Part shown: piece after piece, positions 1 through 7,447 of the stretch
Numbering within the stretch: position 1 is the stretch's first letter
Layout of the letters: the number at the start of each line of letters is the position of its first letter
DNA from: Verrucomicrobiota bacterium
GTDB taxonomy: Bacteria > Verrucomicrobiota > Verrucomicrobiia > Verrucomicrobiales > Verrucomicrobiaceae
DNA: 10,828 nt
Assembly: GCA_023429545.1 (NCBI GenBank)
Contig: JAEYUU010000461.1
Location: 1-10,828 of the forward strand
Direction: 5' to 3'
Made by a program: the position numbers and the translations under genes
Notes under the pieces: generated by a model
What the model was told of the DNA's origin: nothing
What the model saw: the letters and a program-made list of their open reading frames with translations, nothing else
Database searches by the model: none

Positions 1-246
1 ACTGCAAGCAGTGACGTACAGGTCGCGGCTGCGGCATTGCAGGCGCAGACTGGCACCACGGTCATCGCCGTGGACACGACCCCGGACAAACGACTCCAGG
101 GCGATGGCACCGTGATGCTCTGGAACACGCAGACCCAGCGCTTCGTGGGAAATAACGTGTACGACATTTCCTCCCCGCCCGCCAAGGGCCAGGTGGCCCA
201 GTGGGGAAGCACCACGGCCCGCTATGTGGGCAGTGGTACATTCTAA
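1..246 (+). CDS. 3' end of an unrecognised protein gene (5' end outside window)
   Basis: The frame is open from the first base to a TAA at 244-246, giving 81 visible C-terminal residues. The segment is rich in Thr, Gly, Ser and Val, has no cysteine, and includes short stretches such as TVMLWNTQTQRFVGNNVYD. I see no catalytic motif or membrane segment and do not recognise the family; the composition would suit a secreted or surface protein, but that is a guess. It is convergent with the HNH gene, with a strong hairpin between the two, so it probably belongs to the neighbouring locus and not to the RNA-repair cluster. Confidence 0.55.
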   Translation, partial: TASSDVQVAAAALQAQTGTTVIAVDTTPDKRLQGDGTVMLWNTQTQRFVGNNVYDISSPPAKGQVAQWGSTTARYVGSGTF

Positions 247-293
247 GCAGGCGCTGGAGAAGCTTCTATCTAGGTTGAAGAAGGGTAGGGCGC

Positions 294-322
294 GAGAGAC
301 CGAGAGGTCCTCTTGGTCTCTC
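294..322. terminator. Hairpin between convergent genes, likely bidirectional terminator
   Basis: Arms 294-307 and 309-322 are complementary over 14 positions with a single G.T pair; allowing a 5-nt loop leaves about 12 stacked pairs. The hairpin lies between the stop at 246 (plus strand) and the stop at 358 (minus strand), where a shared terminator is expected. Neither side has a clear U-run, so intrinsic termination is probable but not proven. Confidence 0.5.
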
Positions 323-357
323 AACACCTCATCCTCAACTCGCAACATCCCTGGCCG

Positions 358-933
358 TCAGCCAAGGAAATGCTCCCAGTCCCGCACGCCGTGCAGGTTG
401 CGGATCACCATGGTTGAAGGCAGCGCCCGTGGTGTCACGGGCGTCTGGCGAAGGCGCAGTCCGGCTTCGTGCGGGAGGCGGCTGCCCTTGCGGGAATTCA
501 CCTCACGGTGTGCCAGTACGCAGTTGTCCCACGTGGACTTGCCGCCACGTGAGCGGGGCAGGACGTGGTCGATGTTGCCTTCGCCGGGCGCGAGTTTGCG
601 GCCGGTGTACTGGCACACGCCACCGTCACGCTGCCAGATGCCGCGCGCGCTGAAGCGCGGGCGCCGCAGCGGGACTCTGGCGTAGTTCGCCGAGACAATG
701 ACCGTGGGGATGCGCAGCGGACCGCGTGGGGTCTGCACGCACTGATCGTGCGCGCGTACTGGGAGCTGCATCCAGGCATCCCACGTCACGGGAACGATGG
801 ATGCATCATCCTGCACGTCGAGGCCCGTGGCCGCGCCGGTGGACAGCATGCAGAACGCCTCAGCAGGCGTCTTCACGTGAATGGCCTGCCAACATCGGTT
901 CAGCACGAGAACAGTTGGGAGATGGAGATGCAT
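358..933 (-). CDS. HNH endonuclease-family protein
   Basis: 191 aa. The C-terminal half carries an HNH fold signature: CQYTG at 107-111, the core NIDHVLPRSRGG at 120-131 with D122 and H123, DNCVLAH at 136-142, and the closing N146 and K149. This is a beta-beta-alpha metal nuclease module. Only one cysteine of the first knuckle (C107) is present, so a complete zinc ribbon is not formed. Residues 1-95 form an N-terminal extension without motifs I recognise. The ATG at 933 has no clear Shine-Dalgarno. The gene follows RtcB on the same strand after a 201-bp gap, so it may be read with the repair genes. HNH nucleases usually cut DNA, but the location beside RtcB makes an RNA-processing role thinkable; substrate unknown. 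Confidence 0.85.
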   Translation of the reverse strand: MHLHLPTVLVLNRCWQAIHVKTPAEAFCMLSTGAATGLDVQDDASIVPVTWDAWMQLPVRAHDQCVQTPRGPLRIPTVIVSANYARVPLRRPRFSARGIWQRDGGVCQYTGRKLAPGEGNIDHVLPRSRGGKSTWDNCVLAHREVNSRKGSRLPHEAGLRLRQTPVTPRALPSTMVIRNLHGVRDWEHFLG

Positions 934-1134
934 ACAAGAGGAATTGAGTGGTATAGGAGAAATGAATATTACCTAATACAAAACTGAAGCGAAGGCGATG
1001 GAGGCCGATGGCTCCGGTGGATCGGTCAACGATAGGGCAACTGGCCGCCAAAGCACTGAGCGACCCCTTCGGGCCACTCGATCCCCTGACTCACCAACAC
1101 AGTCCTACCGCTCACCGACCCACCGTCGCACCGG

Positions 1135-2556
1135 CTAATCCTCCGCCTTCTCACCTGCCGGTGCCATCTTCACCAGGCGAGGCTCGAACTTGCCGAGCAC
1201 ATCGACCAGATCCGTCTGGGCAGCCATTACGGTGTGGATGTCCTTGTAGACACCCGGGCACTCGTCGAGTCCGGCGGAGAGCAGCTCGACACCGGCGGCG
1301 GCGAGCTGTTTCTTGACCGCACTCCACGTGAAGGATTGCAGCGCCTTGCTGCGGCTCATCACACGACCTGCGCCGTGGGACGCGCTGTGCAGGGACTCCG
1401 CCTGACCCTTGCCACGCACGACGAATCCCGCCGTGGCCATGGAGCCAGGAATGACACCGAGCACGCCGGGGCCCGCAGGCGTCGCGCCCTTGCGGTGCAC
1501 GATCACCTCGCGTTCCACACCGTCCACGACATGGCGTTCCTTCCAGGCGAAGTTGTGATGGTTCTCGATATCGAGGATCACATGCGCACCCAGTTTCTTC
1601 GCGATGTGCTTATGGATCACGGCATGGTTCGCGGCGGCGTAGCGCCCCATGAGGTTCATTGCCGCCCAGTATTCCTGGCCGTCCTCCTCATCGAGCGTGA
1701 GCCACGCGAGATGCTTGAGTTCCTTCGGCAGATCGTAACGACGGGCCATGGCTCGCTTGCTGTACACGTCACACACCTGGGCGCCCGTACCACGGGAACC
1801 ACTGTGGGTGAGCAGCGCGAGGTAGTCACCCGCCCGCAGCTCGCCGTTGCCGGCGGCATTCAGCTCCTGCGCTTGCTCGTGTGTCACCGTGAAGGCGCCG
1901 AACTCGACAAAGTGGTTTCCGCTTCCGCTCGTTCCGAGCTGCGTCCACGCCTTGTCCTTGAGGCGATTCGTCACGGCGGACACGCTCCAGTCCTCGTCCA
2001 TCACTTCGTGATCACGAGGGTTCTTGAACGCGGCCCCCATGCCGAAGCGCGTTTCGCTCTCCAGCAGATTCGCGAGGCGGTCCTTCTGGCCCGGGATGGT
2101 GCTGGCCTTGCGGTCATACACCGTGAGCTTCATGCGACATGCGATGTCCACACCCACGGCGTACGGGATCACCGCGTTGTCTACGGCGAGTACGCCACCG
2201 ATCGGGAGGCCGTAGCCGAGGTGGGCGTCCGGCATGAGCGCGCCAGCCACCGCCACCGGCAGGGCACACGCATTCGCCATCTGCTGCACCGCCTGCGCCT
2301 CGAGGTCCGCACCCCACTGGCGCCATGGCGCGAGCTTCGCGCGCGGCGTGAAGGCCGGGCGGTAGATGGCACGGGCAAGAGGCGCACGGAGTTCGTCCGA
2401 GAAGAACGCAGGAGCATCGGCTACGATGCTCATGACCTCACCTTCGAGTTGTGCACCCACACCGCCCTGGGCCATGTAGTTGCGGATGAACTCATGGGCG
2501 AGGTGGAGAGGTTCACCGGCGGGCACGCCGATGCGGATGAGGTCTTGGGTGTTCAT
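1135..2556 (-). CDS. rtcB: RtcB-family RNA ligase
   Basis: 473 aa, close to archaeal-type RtcB length and longer than the roughly 408-aa E. coli enzyme. RtcB joins RNA 3'-phosphate or 2',3'-cyclic phosphate ends to 5'-OH ends using GTP and Mn2+, sealing tRNAs cut by ribonucleases. The metal and GMP-transfer motifs are visible: PDAHLGYGLPIGG at 109-121, VDIACRM with D137 and C140, SGNHFVE with H215, THSGSRG with H251, NHHNFAW with H333/H334, HRKGATPAG at 354-362, and SHGAGR with H394, which by family analogy is the guanylylated histidine. No key residue is missing, so the enzyme should be active. No obvious Shine-Dalgarno precedes the ATG at 2556. It lies downstream of the frameshifted gene and upstream of HNH on the same strand as the tRNA array. 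Confidence 0.96.
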   Translation of the reverse strand: MNTQDLIRIGVPAGEPLHLAHEFIRNYMAQGGVGAQLEGEVMSIVADAPAFFSDELRAPLARAIYRPAFTPRAKLAPWRQWGADLEAQAVQQMANACALPVAVAGALMPDAHLGYGLPIGGVLAVDNAVIPYAVGVDIACRMKLTVYDRKASTIPGQKDRLANLLESETRFGMGAAFKNPRDHEVMDEDWSVSAVTNRLKDKAWTQLGTSGSGNHFVEFGAFTVTHEQAQELNAAGNGELRAGDYLALLTHSGSRGTGAQVCDVYSKRAMARRYDLPKELKHLAWLTLDEEDGQEYWAAMNLMGRYAAANHAVIHKHIAKKLGAHVILDIENHHNFAWKERHVVDGVEREVIVHRKGATPAGPGVLGVIPGSMATAGFVVRGKGQAESLHSASHGAGRVMSRSKALQSFTWSAVKKQLAAAGVELLSAGLDECPGVYKDIHTVMAAQTDLVDVLGKFEPRLVKMAPAGEKAED

Positions 2557-2682
2557 AAAGAGAGGGGAAAGGGATAAGTGAAAAGAGAAAAGGGGGAGAT
2601 GGAAAATTCAGCGACAACAAGTCCCGGGGAAGAGGACACTCCTCCGGCTGCGGTGTTTGTTCTTTTTAGTCGTAAGAAACAA

Positions 2683-2718
2683 CAGGCCGTGGAGAGCCTT
2701 GCGACCCTCCACGGTCTG
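2683..2718. terminator. 12-bp intergenic hairpin upstream of rtcB
   Basis: Arms 2683-2694 and 2707-2718 pair over 12 positions (one G.T on the plus strand, a C.A mismatch on the minus strand) around a 12-nt loop. The hairpin falls 20 nt after the minus-strand stop of the frameshifted gene and about 130 nt before the rtcB start. The minus strand continues with a T-rich stretch, so it could end or attenuate transcription entering rtcB. An RNA regulatory role is also possible. Confidence 0.4.
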
Positions 2719-2737
2719 AGTCGGGTAATGCCATCCC

Positions 2738-3542
2738 TCAGTCGAGGAAGGCAACGTTCGCCATGGTGGGCGATTCGTTTTCGGTATTCATCAGCACTTG
2801 GTGCCAGTACGGCAGCGTAATGGTGGCGTGGTCGGGATGACGCACCATGCCCCGGGCATAGACACCCGGATTGCGACGCATCATGTTCCAGCCCCATGAT
2901 TTTGCCTTGGGATTGCTCGCAAGGATCCTCACGTACCGTGACTCCGCCACACCGTTGGGATGGCGGGAACACACATACACCTTCTCCCCACCCGTGCGAT
3001 AAAGCTGGGAGACCAAGTGAGGCTTGCCGCCCCCACGTTGAATGGGCTCATCGCACCGGACAAAGGTCGAGGTGACCGTCATGCCGGGACGAGGGCACAA
3101 AAAACCACTCACCCTGGCGGATGGACGCCGCATTGCGACGTCGCGCCCGCTCACTGGTGCGAAGGCCAGAACGGACTTCCGCGAGACGAATTGCCGTGGG
3201 CTTGAGGGCCTCTTTGGCCTGCGTCACCGTGGTGACTGCTTCGGGCACTGCTGCCACGAACCATTCGCGTTCGTCATGCCCGCAAAGAAAGCGATCCTTT
3301 CTCTGCGAGTTTTTGACGAGCAGGACGAGGTGCCGATCCTGCGGCTGCACATTGAGCACAGCCACATCGTGCGATGCTTCCACCGCTTCCGGCATACGCA
3401 GCTCGAAGATCTGACCATTTCGATCAGAACGAATGTCGAGAGCGTAGTCAGAGCGGTTGCCCCAGCGGGCCACATGCTGATGCACTAGCCGGAAACGTGC
3501 GCCCATGCGGGCGAACTGTTTTCCGATGGATTCAGTATTCAT
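2738..3542 (-). pseudogene. Conserved-looking gene of the repair cluster, split by a frameshift
   Basis: Two overlapping minus-strand frames make one protein. The first starts MNTESIGKQFARMGARF at ATG 3542 and runs out of frame to a stop at 3048; the second supplies the C-terminus and ends at 2738. The frames join naturally at an A6/T6 run (3099-3104): removing one T reads ...QGEWFFLCPRPGMTVT and gives about 267 aa. The C-terminal part (HPNGVAESRYVRIL, GMVRHPDHATITLPYWHQVLMNTE) looks like a conserved domain ending. I do not recognise a named family or a catalytic motif; it looks like a protein of RtcB neighbourhoods. The break may be a true homopolymer mutation, a sequencing error, or slippage. 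The tail after the break keeps good coding character, which favours an error or a very recent mutation. Confidence 0.7.
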
Positions 3543-3781
3543 GGATTCGAATTTGAAATTGCATTGTCCCCGAATCAGCACCCGTGAACGGATGAGATCG
3601 GGGAATGGGAGGCAGATTTGGAGTGCGTATGCATGGTGGTAATGGGTTGAGGGTTAATGAAAAATGGTCCGCTTGTGCCATGGCGGGCTTGCGCGTGGCA
3701 TCAGGGTGGAAATCCCGGAGTCCTGGTTGTGCTATGGTTCGTACCCCTTGGGCAGCATCGAACTCCAACTCAGACACTCAC

Positions 3782-4819
3782 ATGGAATACAGACTTCTCG
3801 GCGGTTCAGGATTCAAGGTCCCCGCACTCACCTTCGGCACAGGTACCTTTGGTGGCACTAATGAGTTCTTCAAAACATGGGGCTCCACAGACGTGGCGGA
3901 AGCCACCAAGCTGGTGGACATCTGCCTGGATGCAGGCCTCACCATGTTCGACACGGCGGACATCTATTCGGATGGCGCTTCGGAAGAAATCCTGGGAGGA
4001 GCCATCAAGGGCCGACGCGACAAGGTGCTCATCTCCACCAAGGCCACCTTCCGCAGTGGTGAAGGCCCCAATGATGTAGGATCTTCGCGGCACTATCTGA
4101 CGCGTGCAGTGGAAGGCTCACTAAAGCGCCTCGGTACGGATTACATCGATCTTTTCCAGCTCCATGCATATGATGCCCTGACTCCAGCAGAAGAAGTGCT
4201 CAGCACATTGGACGACTTGGTGAAGGCCGGGAAGATCCGCTACATTGGATGTTCCAACTTCTCCGGCTGGCACCTGATGAAGGGGCTCTCGGTCTCGGAA
4301 AAACATGGGCTCGCGCGTTATGTGGCGCATCAGGCTTACTACTCGCTGGTGGGACGTGAATACGAGTGGGAACTCATGCCGCTGGCTCTGGATCAAAAAG
4401 TGGGAGCGGTGGTCTGGAGTCCGCTGGGGTGGGGAAGGCTCACCGGCAAGCTCCGCCGCGGTGTGCCGAAGCCCGCGAACAGTCGCAGCAACGAAAAAAT
4501 CTCGCTCGATATGGGACCACAGGTGGACGAAGAATATCTGTACAAAGTGGTCGATGCCCTGGACGAGGTTGCGAAGGAAACGGGCAAGAGCGTTCCGCAG
4601 ATCGCGTTAAACTGGCTGCTGCAGCGACCTACAGTTTCAACGGTAATCATCGGTGCCCGCAACGAGGAGCAGCTTCGCCAGAATCTCGGCGCGGTAGGCT
4701 GGAACCTCACGAAAGATCAGGTCGCCAAACTGGATGCCGCCAGCGCAGTGCCGCTCACCTATCCCTATTGGCACCAGGCATTCTTCAACGAGCGGAATCC
4801 ATTTCCTACTGCGGTGTAG
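3782..4819 (+). CDS. Aldo/keto reductase family oxidoreductase
   Basis: 345 aa, the usual length for an NADPH-dependent TIM-barrel aldo/keto reductase. The catalytic tetrad is visible: D57 and Y62 in FDTADIYSDG, K87 in ISTK, and H128 in LFQLH. IRYIGCSNFSGW, the SPLGWGRLTGKL segment and the cofactor-phosphate region TVIIGARNEEQLRQNLGAV follow in the normal order. I chose ATG 3782 because the family N-terminus (MEYRLLGGSGFKVPALTFGTGTFGG) starts there; an in-frame start at 3605 adds unrelated residues. Substrate cannot be predicted. It is the only clear full-length gene on the plus strand and interrupts the co-directional RNA-repair genes, so it is probably functionally unrelated. Confidence 0.93.
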   Translation: MEYRLLGGSGFKVPALTFGTGTFGGTNEFFKTWGSTDVAEATKLVDICLDAGLTMFDTADIYSDGASEEILGGAIKGRRDKVLISTKATFRSGEGPNDVGSSRHYLTRAVEGSLKRLGTDYIDLFQLHAYDALTPAEEVLSTLDDLVKAGKIRYIGCSNFSGWHLMKGLSVSEKHGLARYVAHQAYYSLVGREYEWELMPLALDQKVGAVVWSPLGWGRLTGKLRRGVPKPANSRSNEKISLDMGPQVDEEYLYKVVDALDEVAKETGKSVPQIALNWLLQRPTVSTVIIGARNEEQLRQNLGAVGWNLTKDQVAKLDAASAVPLTYPYWHQAFFNERNPFPTAV

Positions 4820-4904
4820 TGAAGTGTGGTGTGTCCGGTACCGCTTGAACTTGGAATATACGTACTGATTCGCCACACGGGGATCTATTGCAATTTAGAA
4901 GCTC

Positions 4905-4921
4905 GCTGTCTGAAAGACAGC
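4905..4921. terminator. Short perfect hairpin downstream of the reductase
   Basis: A 7-bp perfect stem (4905-4911 with 4915-4921) closes a GAA triloop. It is the first of three hairpins between two convergent genes. It lacks a following U-run on either strand, so termination is only a suggestion from position. Confidence 0.35.
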
Positions 4922-4931
4922 AGGATCCCAG

Positions 4932-4966
4932 CCAGGGGTAGGGAGTCTTGACGACCGACCCCCTGG
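4932..4966. terminator. Second hairpin in the convergent intergenic region
   Basis: CCAGGGG (4932-4938) pairs with CCCCTGG (4960-4966) around a 21-nt loop. It sits between the reductase stop and the RlaP stop. Function unknown; terminator by location. Confidence 0.3.
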
Positions 4967-5010
4967 GTATGCAGGAACAGATAATGGTCGCCTGAAAGGG
5001 CGAAGGAGTG

Positions 5011-5069
5011 CGTGAAGTTCCCTGTCGGCGATGCTCAACCGAGCACCACCGACAGGGCAGTCATTCACG
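5011..5069. terminator. Long three-tier hairpin at the 3' end of the RlaP gene
   Basis: Nested complementary blocks: 5011-5016 with 5064-5069 (6 bp), 5020-5028 with 5049-5057 (9 bp, perfect), and 5032-5036 with 5041-5045 (5 bp) around an AACC loop, separated by small internal loops. The outer arm overlaps the RlaP stop codon. A terminator or 3'-end stabiliser for the minus-strand operon is the simplest reading; no U-tract is seen, so it may instead be a stable structured RNA. Confidence 0.45.
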
Positions 5070-5847
5070 GAACACCCGCGAGCGCGTATCTGCGGAAGAA
5101 CCTGTTCAGCTCTTCCACATCTCCCGCGGAATCCTCGGGATCCTTGAGCTTATCAAGCCTCGCCAGCTCCTCCTGCACGAAGCGCGAAAGCACTTCATCA
5201 GGCGGCGCTTCATCGAGCTCATCACCCGACTGCTTGCGCTGCACCAGCGCACCTAGCGCGGTGCACACCTCAGGTACTTCCAGCGTGGCATCCACGAGTT
5301 CCTGGAAGAGCATGGGCACCTGGCCGAGTTGGCGCTCCAGCCAGCGGCACGCCAGCATTGGTCTGAAGACGTACAGGTACTTCTTCAGGCTCACACGCTC
5401 ACGGCCTGCGAGGTAGTCACGCCAGGTGCCGAACGCCATGTGCAGGTAGTGCGAGAAGCATCGCCGCGGTGAGTAGAACTCCTCCGCCAGCGTGCCAAAC
5501 TCGGTGGTGAACACCGGGTCGCACTGGTACACCACCGGGGACTTCAGCCACTGCAGCAGCGGCGGGTTGCTCTTGCGCAGCAGCTTGAGTGCCTTGCGCA
5601 ACTCCCAGCCACTGACATCAAGGTCATCGGACAGGGGTAGCTCAACCACATCGCGCTTTTCATCGACGGAGAGATACCAGTCGCGGTTGTGCACATAGAG
5701 GAAGCGCACATCGTAGTCGCTGTCGCGCGAAGCGAAGCCCCACGCACGGCTACCGCTTTCGCAGGCATAGAGCACACGTAGCCCGCGTTCCGTATCGAGT
5801 TCGGAAAGCGTGTCACGCACGCGTTGGAATACTTGGGGATCGAACAT
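5065..5847 (-). CDS. RlaP-type nucleotidyltransferase (DNA polymerase beta superfamily, RNA repair)
   Basis: 260 aa. The N-terminal polymerase-beta-type nucleotidyltransferase core is clear: ESGSRAWGFASRDSDYDVRF at 30-49 gives the GS motif (32-33) and the metal pair D44/D46, and D77 in DLDVSGWEL is a plausible third carboxylate. The DVSGWELRKALKLL...NPPLLQWLKSP pattern is that of the YcgL/RlaP family, which comparative genomics links to RNA repair beside RNA ligases. The expected activity is adding a nucleotide, perhaps to a damaged RNA end, before ligation; the substrate is unproven. The ATG at 5847 has a GGAG Shine-Dalgarno 8 nt upstream. It lies 69 bp downstream of slipin on the same strand, so the two are probably an operon. 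Confidence 0.88.
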   Translation of the reverse strand: MFDPQVFQRVRDTLSELDTERGLRVLYACESGSRAWGFASRDSDYDVRFLYVHNRDWYLSVDEKRDVVELPLSDDLDVSGWELRKALKLLRKSNPPLLQWLKSPVVYQCDPVFTTEFGTLAEEFYSPRRCFSHYLHMAFGTWRDYLAGRERVSLKKYLYVFRPMLACRWLERQLGQVPMLFQELVDATLEVPEVCTALGALVQRKQSGDELDEAPPDEVLSRFVQEELARLDKLKDPEDSAGDVEELNRFFRRYALAGVP

Positions 5848-5916
5848 AAGAGAGACTCCATTCTATGGTTAAATGGTTTGGTGATTCACGGGTGAGCGCG
5901 GTGCAGCGGCATTCAC

Positions 5917-6717
5917 TCACTGCACCTCGTCTGTGTCTTGAGCCGAGGCGGCATTTGAGCCCCGCCCACGCAAGGTTGGTAGGAAAGCAGACAGGTCATT
6001 CATCATGTAAGTCTGCCCGGCTCCCTTCGCCTCGAGCGTTTGCAGGAAGCGCAGCGTAGTAAGACCCGGGTGGCTTTCCATCAGGCGCGCGGTGTTCGCG
6101 AGATGACGGAGGGCCGCGGATTCTCCACGAGCGCGTTCCAGGGAAGCGTGGCTTTCCTGGCGCGCCTTGAGCGTGTCGCTGAAGGCCTTGCGGAGTTCGC
6201 CTGGCAGCATCACATCGCGCACTTCCACGGCATGCAGTTGCACGCCCACAGAATCCGCGATGGGTTGCACGGCAGCACGAAGGTCTTCGCCGATGGCCGC
6301 CCGCTGGTTGAGCAGAGCTTCCGCGCTGACAGCAGCCACGGAGGCACGCATGGCGGCCTGGGTCGCATGGTAGAGGTGGGTGATGTAGTTGTCCGCCACC
6401 AGCACGCTCTTCGCGGCATCCATGATTTGCACCGTAAGCACAGCGCTGAGTTTCACTGTGACATTGTCCGCAGTGAGCACTTCCTGTCCGGCGACTTGAA
6501 GCAGCGTCTTGCGAATGCCAATCACGTCGACGCGGTAGTTGCGACCCCAGCGGACATGACGTCCAGCGGGAAGGGTTTCCAAGAGCTTTCCGTCATGGTA
6601 GAGGAGGCCTACGCAGCCTTCGGTCAGCACGCATTCATAGCGATAGCGCGCGGAGATCACCATGGCGGGAAGCACGACCATGATGAAAGTAGTCAGAACG
6701 TAAGGGAAGTAGTCCAT
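5917..6717 (-). CDS. Slipin (SPFH/band 7 family membrane protein)
   Basis: 266 aa, normal for bacterial slipins. One N-terminal membrane segment (about residues 4-22) is followed by the SPFH/band 7 domain, with LLETLPAGRHVRWGRNYRVDVIGIRK and the typical QEVLTADNVTVKLSAVLTVQI (78-98). VEVRDVMLPGELRKAF (164-179) and a charged helical region (about 183-215) lead to the C-terminal LRFLQTLEA and NDLSAFLPTL. Slipins form membrane-bound oligomeric scaffolds and recur beside RtcB and RlaP in RNA-repair loci, where their task is not settled. Start ATG 6717; no clear Shine-Dalgarno. It is the first protein gene after the tRNA array on the same strand and precedes RlaP by 69 bp. Confidence 0.93.
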   Translation of the reverse strand: MDYFPYVLTTFIMVVLPAMVISARYRYECVLTEGCVGLLYHDGKLLETLPAGRHVRWGRNYRVDVIGIRKTLLQVAGQEVLTADNVTVKLSAVLTVQIMDAAKSVLVADNYITHLYHATQAAMRASVAAVSAEALLNQRAAIGEDLRAAVQPIADSVGVQLHAVEVRDVMLPGELRKAFSDTLKARQESHASLERARGESAALRHLANTARLMESHPGLTTLRFLQTLEAKGAGQTYMMNDLSAFLPTLRGRGSNAASAQDTDEVQ

Positions 6718-6755
6718 GGGAGTTGATGAGTGTGGTGTTGGAAATTGGATTCACG

Positions 6756-6844
6756 ATGGCGGCCACCGCTTCACGACGGGCGACATGGCCTGGGCCAGCC
6801 GCGCAAGGCCGTGTTGGGGCTCACACTTGCGTGCCGGCCGCCAT
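6756..6844. repeat. 9-bp inverted repeat enclosing a structured segment
   Basis: ATGGCGGCC (6756-6764) is perfectly complementary to GGCCGCCAT (6836-6844). The enclosed 71 nt can form smaller hairpins (GTGT/ACAC and GGCCT/AGGCC on the minus strand). The segment is preceded by the same GAAATTGG string that marks tRNA 3' ends in the array, but I could not fold a proper T-arm or name an anticodon. It may be a decayed array member or a leader between the array and slipin. Confidence 0.4.
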
Positions 6845-6847
6845 AGT

Positions 6848-6925
6848 GAGTTTGGTGTTTGGGAGTCGAACCCAGGTTACCGATCTGGTCCTAAGCCAGG
6901 ATTTCCTGAGGGCCTGATTCGCAGA
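6848..6925 (-). tRNA. tRNA-Leu(UAG)-like remnant with canonical T-loop
   Basis: A T-arm with a canonical TTCGACT loop (6864-6870) and an anticodon arm CTGG-CTTAGGA-CCAG (anticodon UAG at 6891-6893, G37) are visible. The variable region is about 9 nt, too short for a bacterial tRNA-Leu. No 5' acceptor strand complementary to the 3' side (6852-6858) is found and CCA is not encoded. I read it as a degenerate or chimeric tRNA; the outer limits are approximate. Confidence 0.4.
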
Positions 6926-6973
6926 ACCGGATCCGGGGATGCCGGACGACTGCTCGAAGCGTCTCGGGAAAGT

Positions 6974-7048
6974 AGGTGAGCCCGCAGGGAGATGCACCCT
7001 GCTCTGCCGCTTAAGAGGCGGCTGCTTCGCTATCTAAGCTTCAGGCCC
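6974..7048 (-). tRNA. tRNA-Lys(CUU), altered elbow
   Basis: Acceptor 7042-7048 pairs with 6978-6984 (7 bp, two wobbles). D-stem GCTT/AAGC has loop AGATAGCG. Anticodon stem GCCGC/GCGGC has loop CTCTTAA with anticodon CUU at 7013-7015. T-stem CAGGG/CCCTG has loop TGCATCT. A73 matches Lys. The 3' end reads CCT, not CCA, so CCA would have to be made or repaired after transcription. Decodes AAG. Confidence 0.82.
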
Positions 7049-7065
7049 AAAAAATGAAAAGAAAT

Positions 7066-7141
7066 TGGTAGTCTCGACTGGACTTGCACCAGCACTCGCG
7101 GCGCTCTCGACGCCGTGCCTCTGCTGTTGGGCTACGCGACC
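7066..7141 (-). tRNA. tRNA-Leu(GAG), short variable arm, C33
   Basis: Acceptor 7135-7141 pairs with 7070-7076 except one G-A mismatch. D-stem is GCC/GGC, loop CAACAGCAGA. Anticodon stem CGGCG/CGCCG closes loop TCGAGAG, giving GAG at 7106-7108 with C instead of U at 33. The variable region is only 5 nt, unlike normal bacterial tRNA-Leu. T-loop TGCAAGT; A73 (a Leu identity base); CCA encoded. Decodes CUC/CUU if charged with Leu. Confidence 0.78.
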
Positions 7142-7171
7142 ATGAGAAATAAGATAGGAGTCATTCGCCCT

Positions 7172-7310
7172 GATTCCTGCAGGGGGCCCGCAAAAGGGAG
7201 CATGAGCTATCGGTCTGCCATCCCGTGACCCACAGTTTCCAGATCATGCTGGATAGTTGGTGATGGTGCCGGAGCTCGATGCCGTCGATCGCGAGGCCCC
7301 TGCAGGAATC
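7172..7310. repeat. Inverted repeat of about 16 bp in a tRNA linker
   Basis: GATTCCTGCAGGGG with trailing GCC (7172-7188) is the reverse complement of 7295-7310, with one extra G in the left arm. Each arm contains the 8-bp palindrome CCTGCAGG. About 106 nt lie between the arms with no tRNA and no convincing gene. It looks like a small insertion, such as a MITE-like element or a foldback RNA, placed between Leu(GAG) and Ser(GCU), where the linker is unusually long. Confidence 0.55.
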
Positions 7311-7341
7311 CAGGGGCGGGACAGACTGCACAAAAGGAAGA

Positions 7342-7435
7342 TGGCGGAAGAGGCGGGTGCTGCCCCGCAGTTCCCGATGAAGGGAACACCTGTTTAGCAA
7401 ACAAGCGCGACGACCTGGCTAGTCGCCTCTCTTCC
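7342..7435 (-). tRNA. tRNA-Ser(GCU), long variable arm, 6-nt T-loop
   Basis: Acceptor GGAAGAG/CTCTTCC is perfect; G73 and CCA are encoded. D-stem CGAC/GTCG has loop TAGCCAG. Anticodon loop TTGCTAA gives GCU at 7396-7398. The variable arm folds with a 6-bp stem GTTCCC/GGGAAC, as SerRS requires. T-stem GCGGG/CCCGC closes an unusual 6-nt loop, GCAGCA. Decodes AGC/AGU. Confidence 0.87.
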
Positions 7436-7447
7436 ATGATGTGAAAT

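Noticed and set aside
1234..2577. 447-aa open frame on the plus strand
   Set aside because: It is the antisense shadow of rtcB in GC-rich DNA; the minus-strand frame carries every RtcB motif.
3733..3738. Possible extended -10 box (TATGGT) for the reductase gene
   Set aside because: No acceptable -35 hexamer at the right distance; too weak to list as a promoter.
4982..5010. String resembling the 3' end of tRNA-Val(CAC) (ATGGTCGCCTGAAA)
   Set aside because: No matching 5' acceptor strand, T-arm or anticodon arm follows; likely a chance match.
6746..6844. A further complete tRNA next to the slipin gene
   Set aside because: The TGG and linker look right, but no T-arm, anticodon arm or acceptor pairing could be built; kept only as an inverted repeat.
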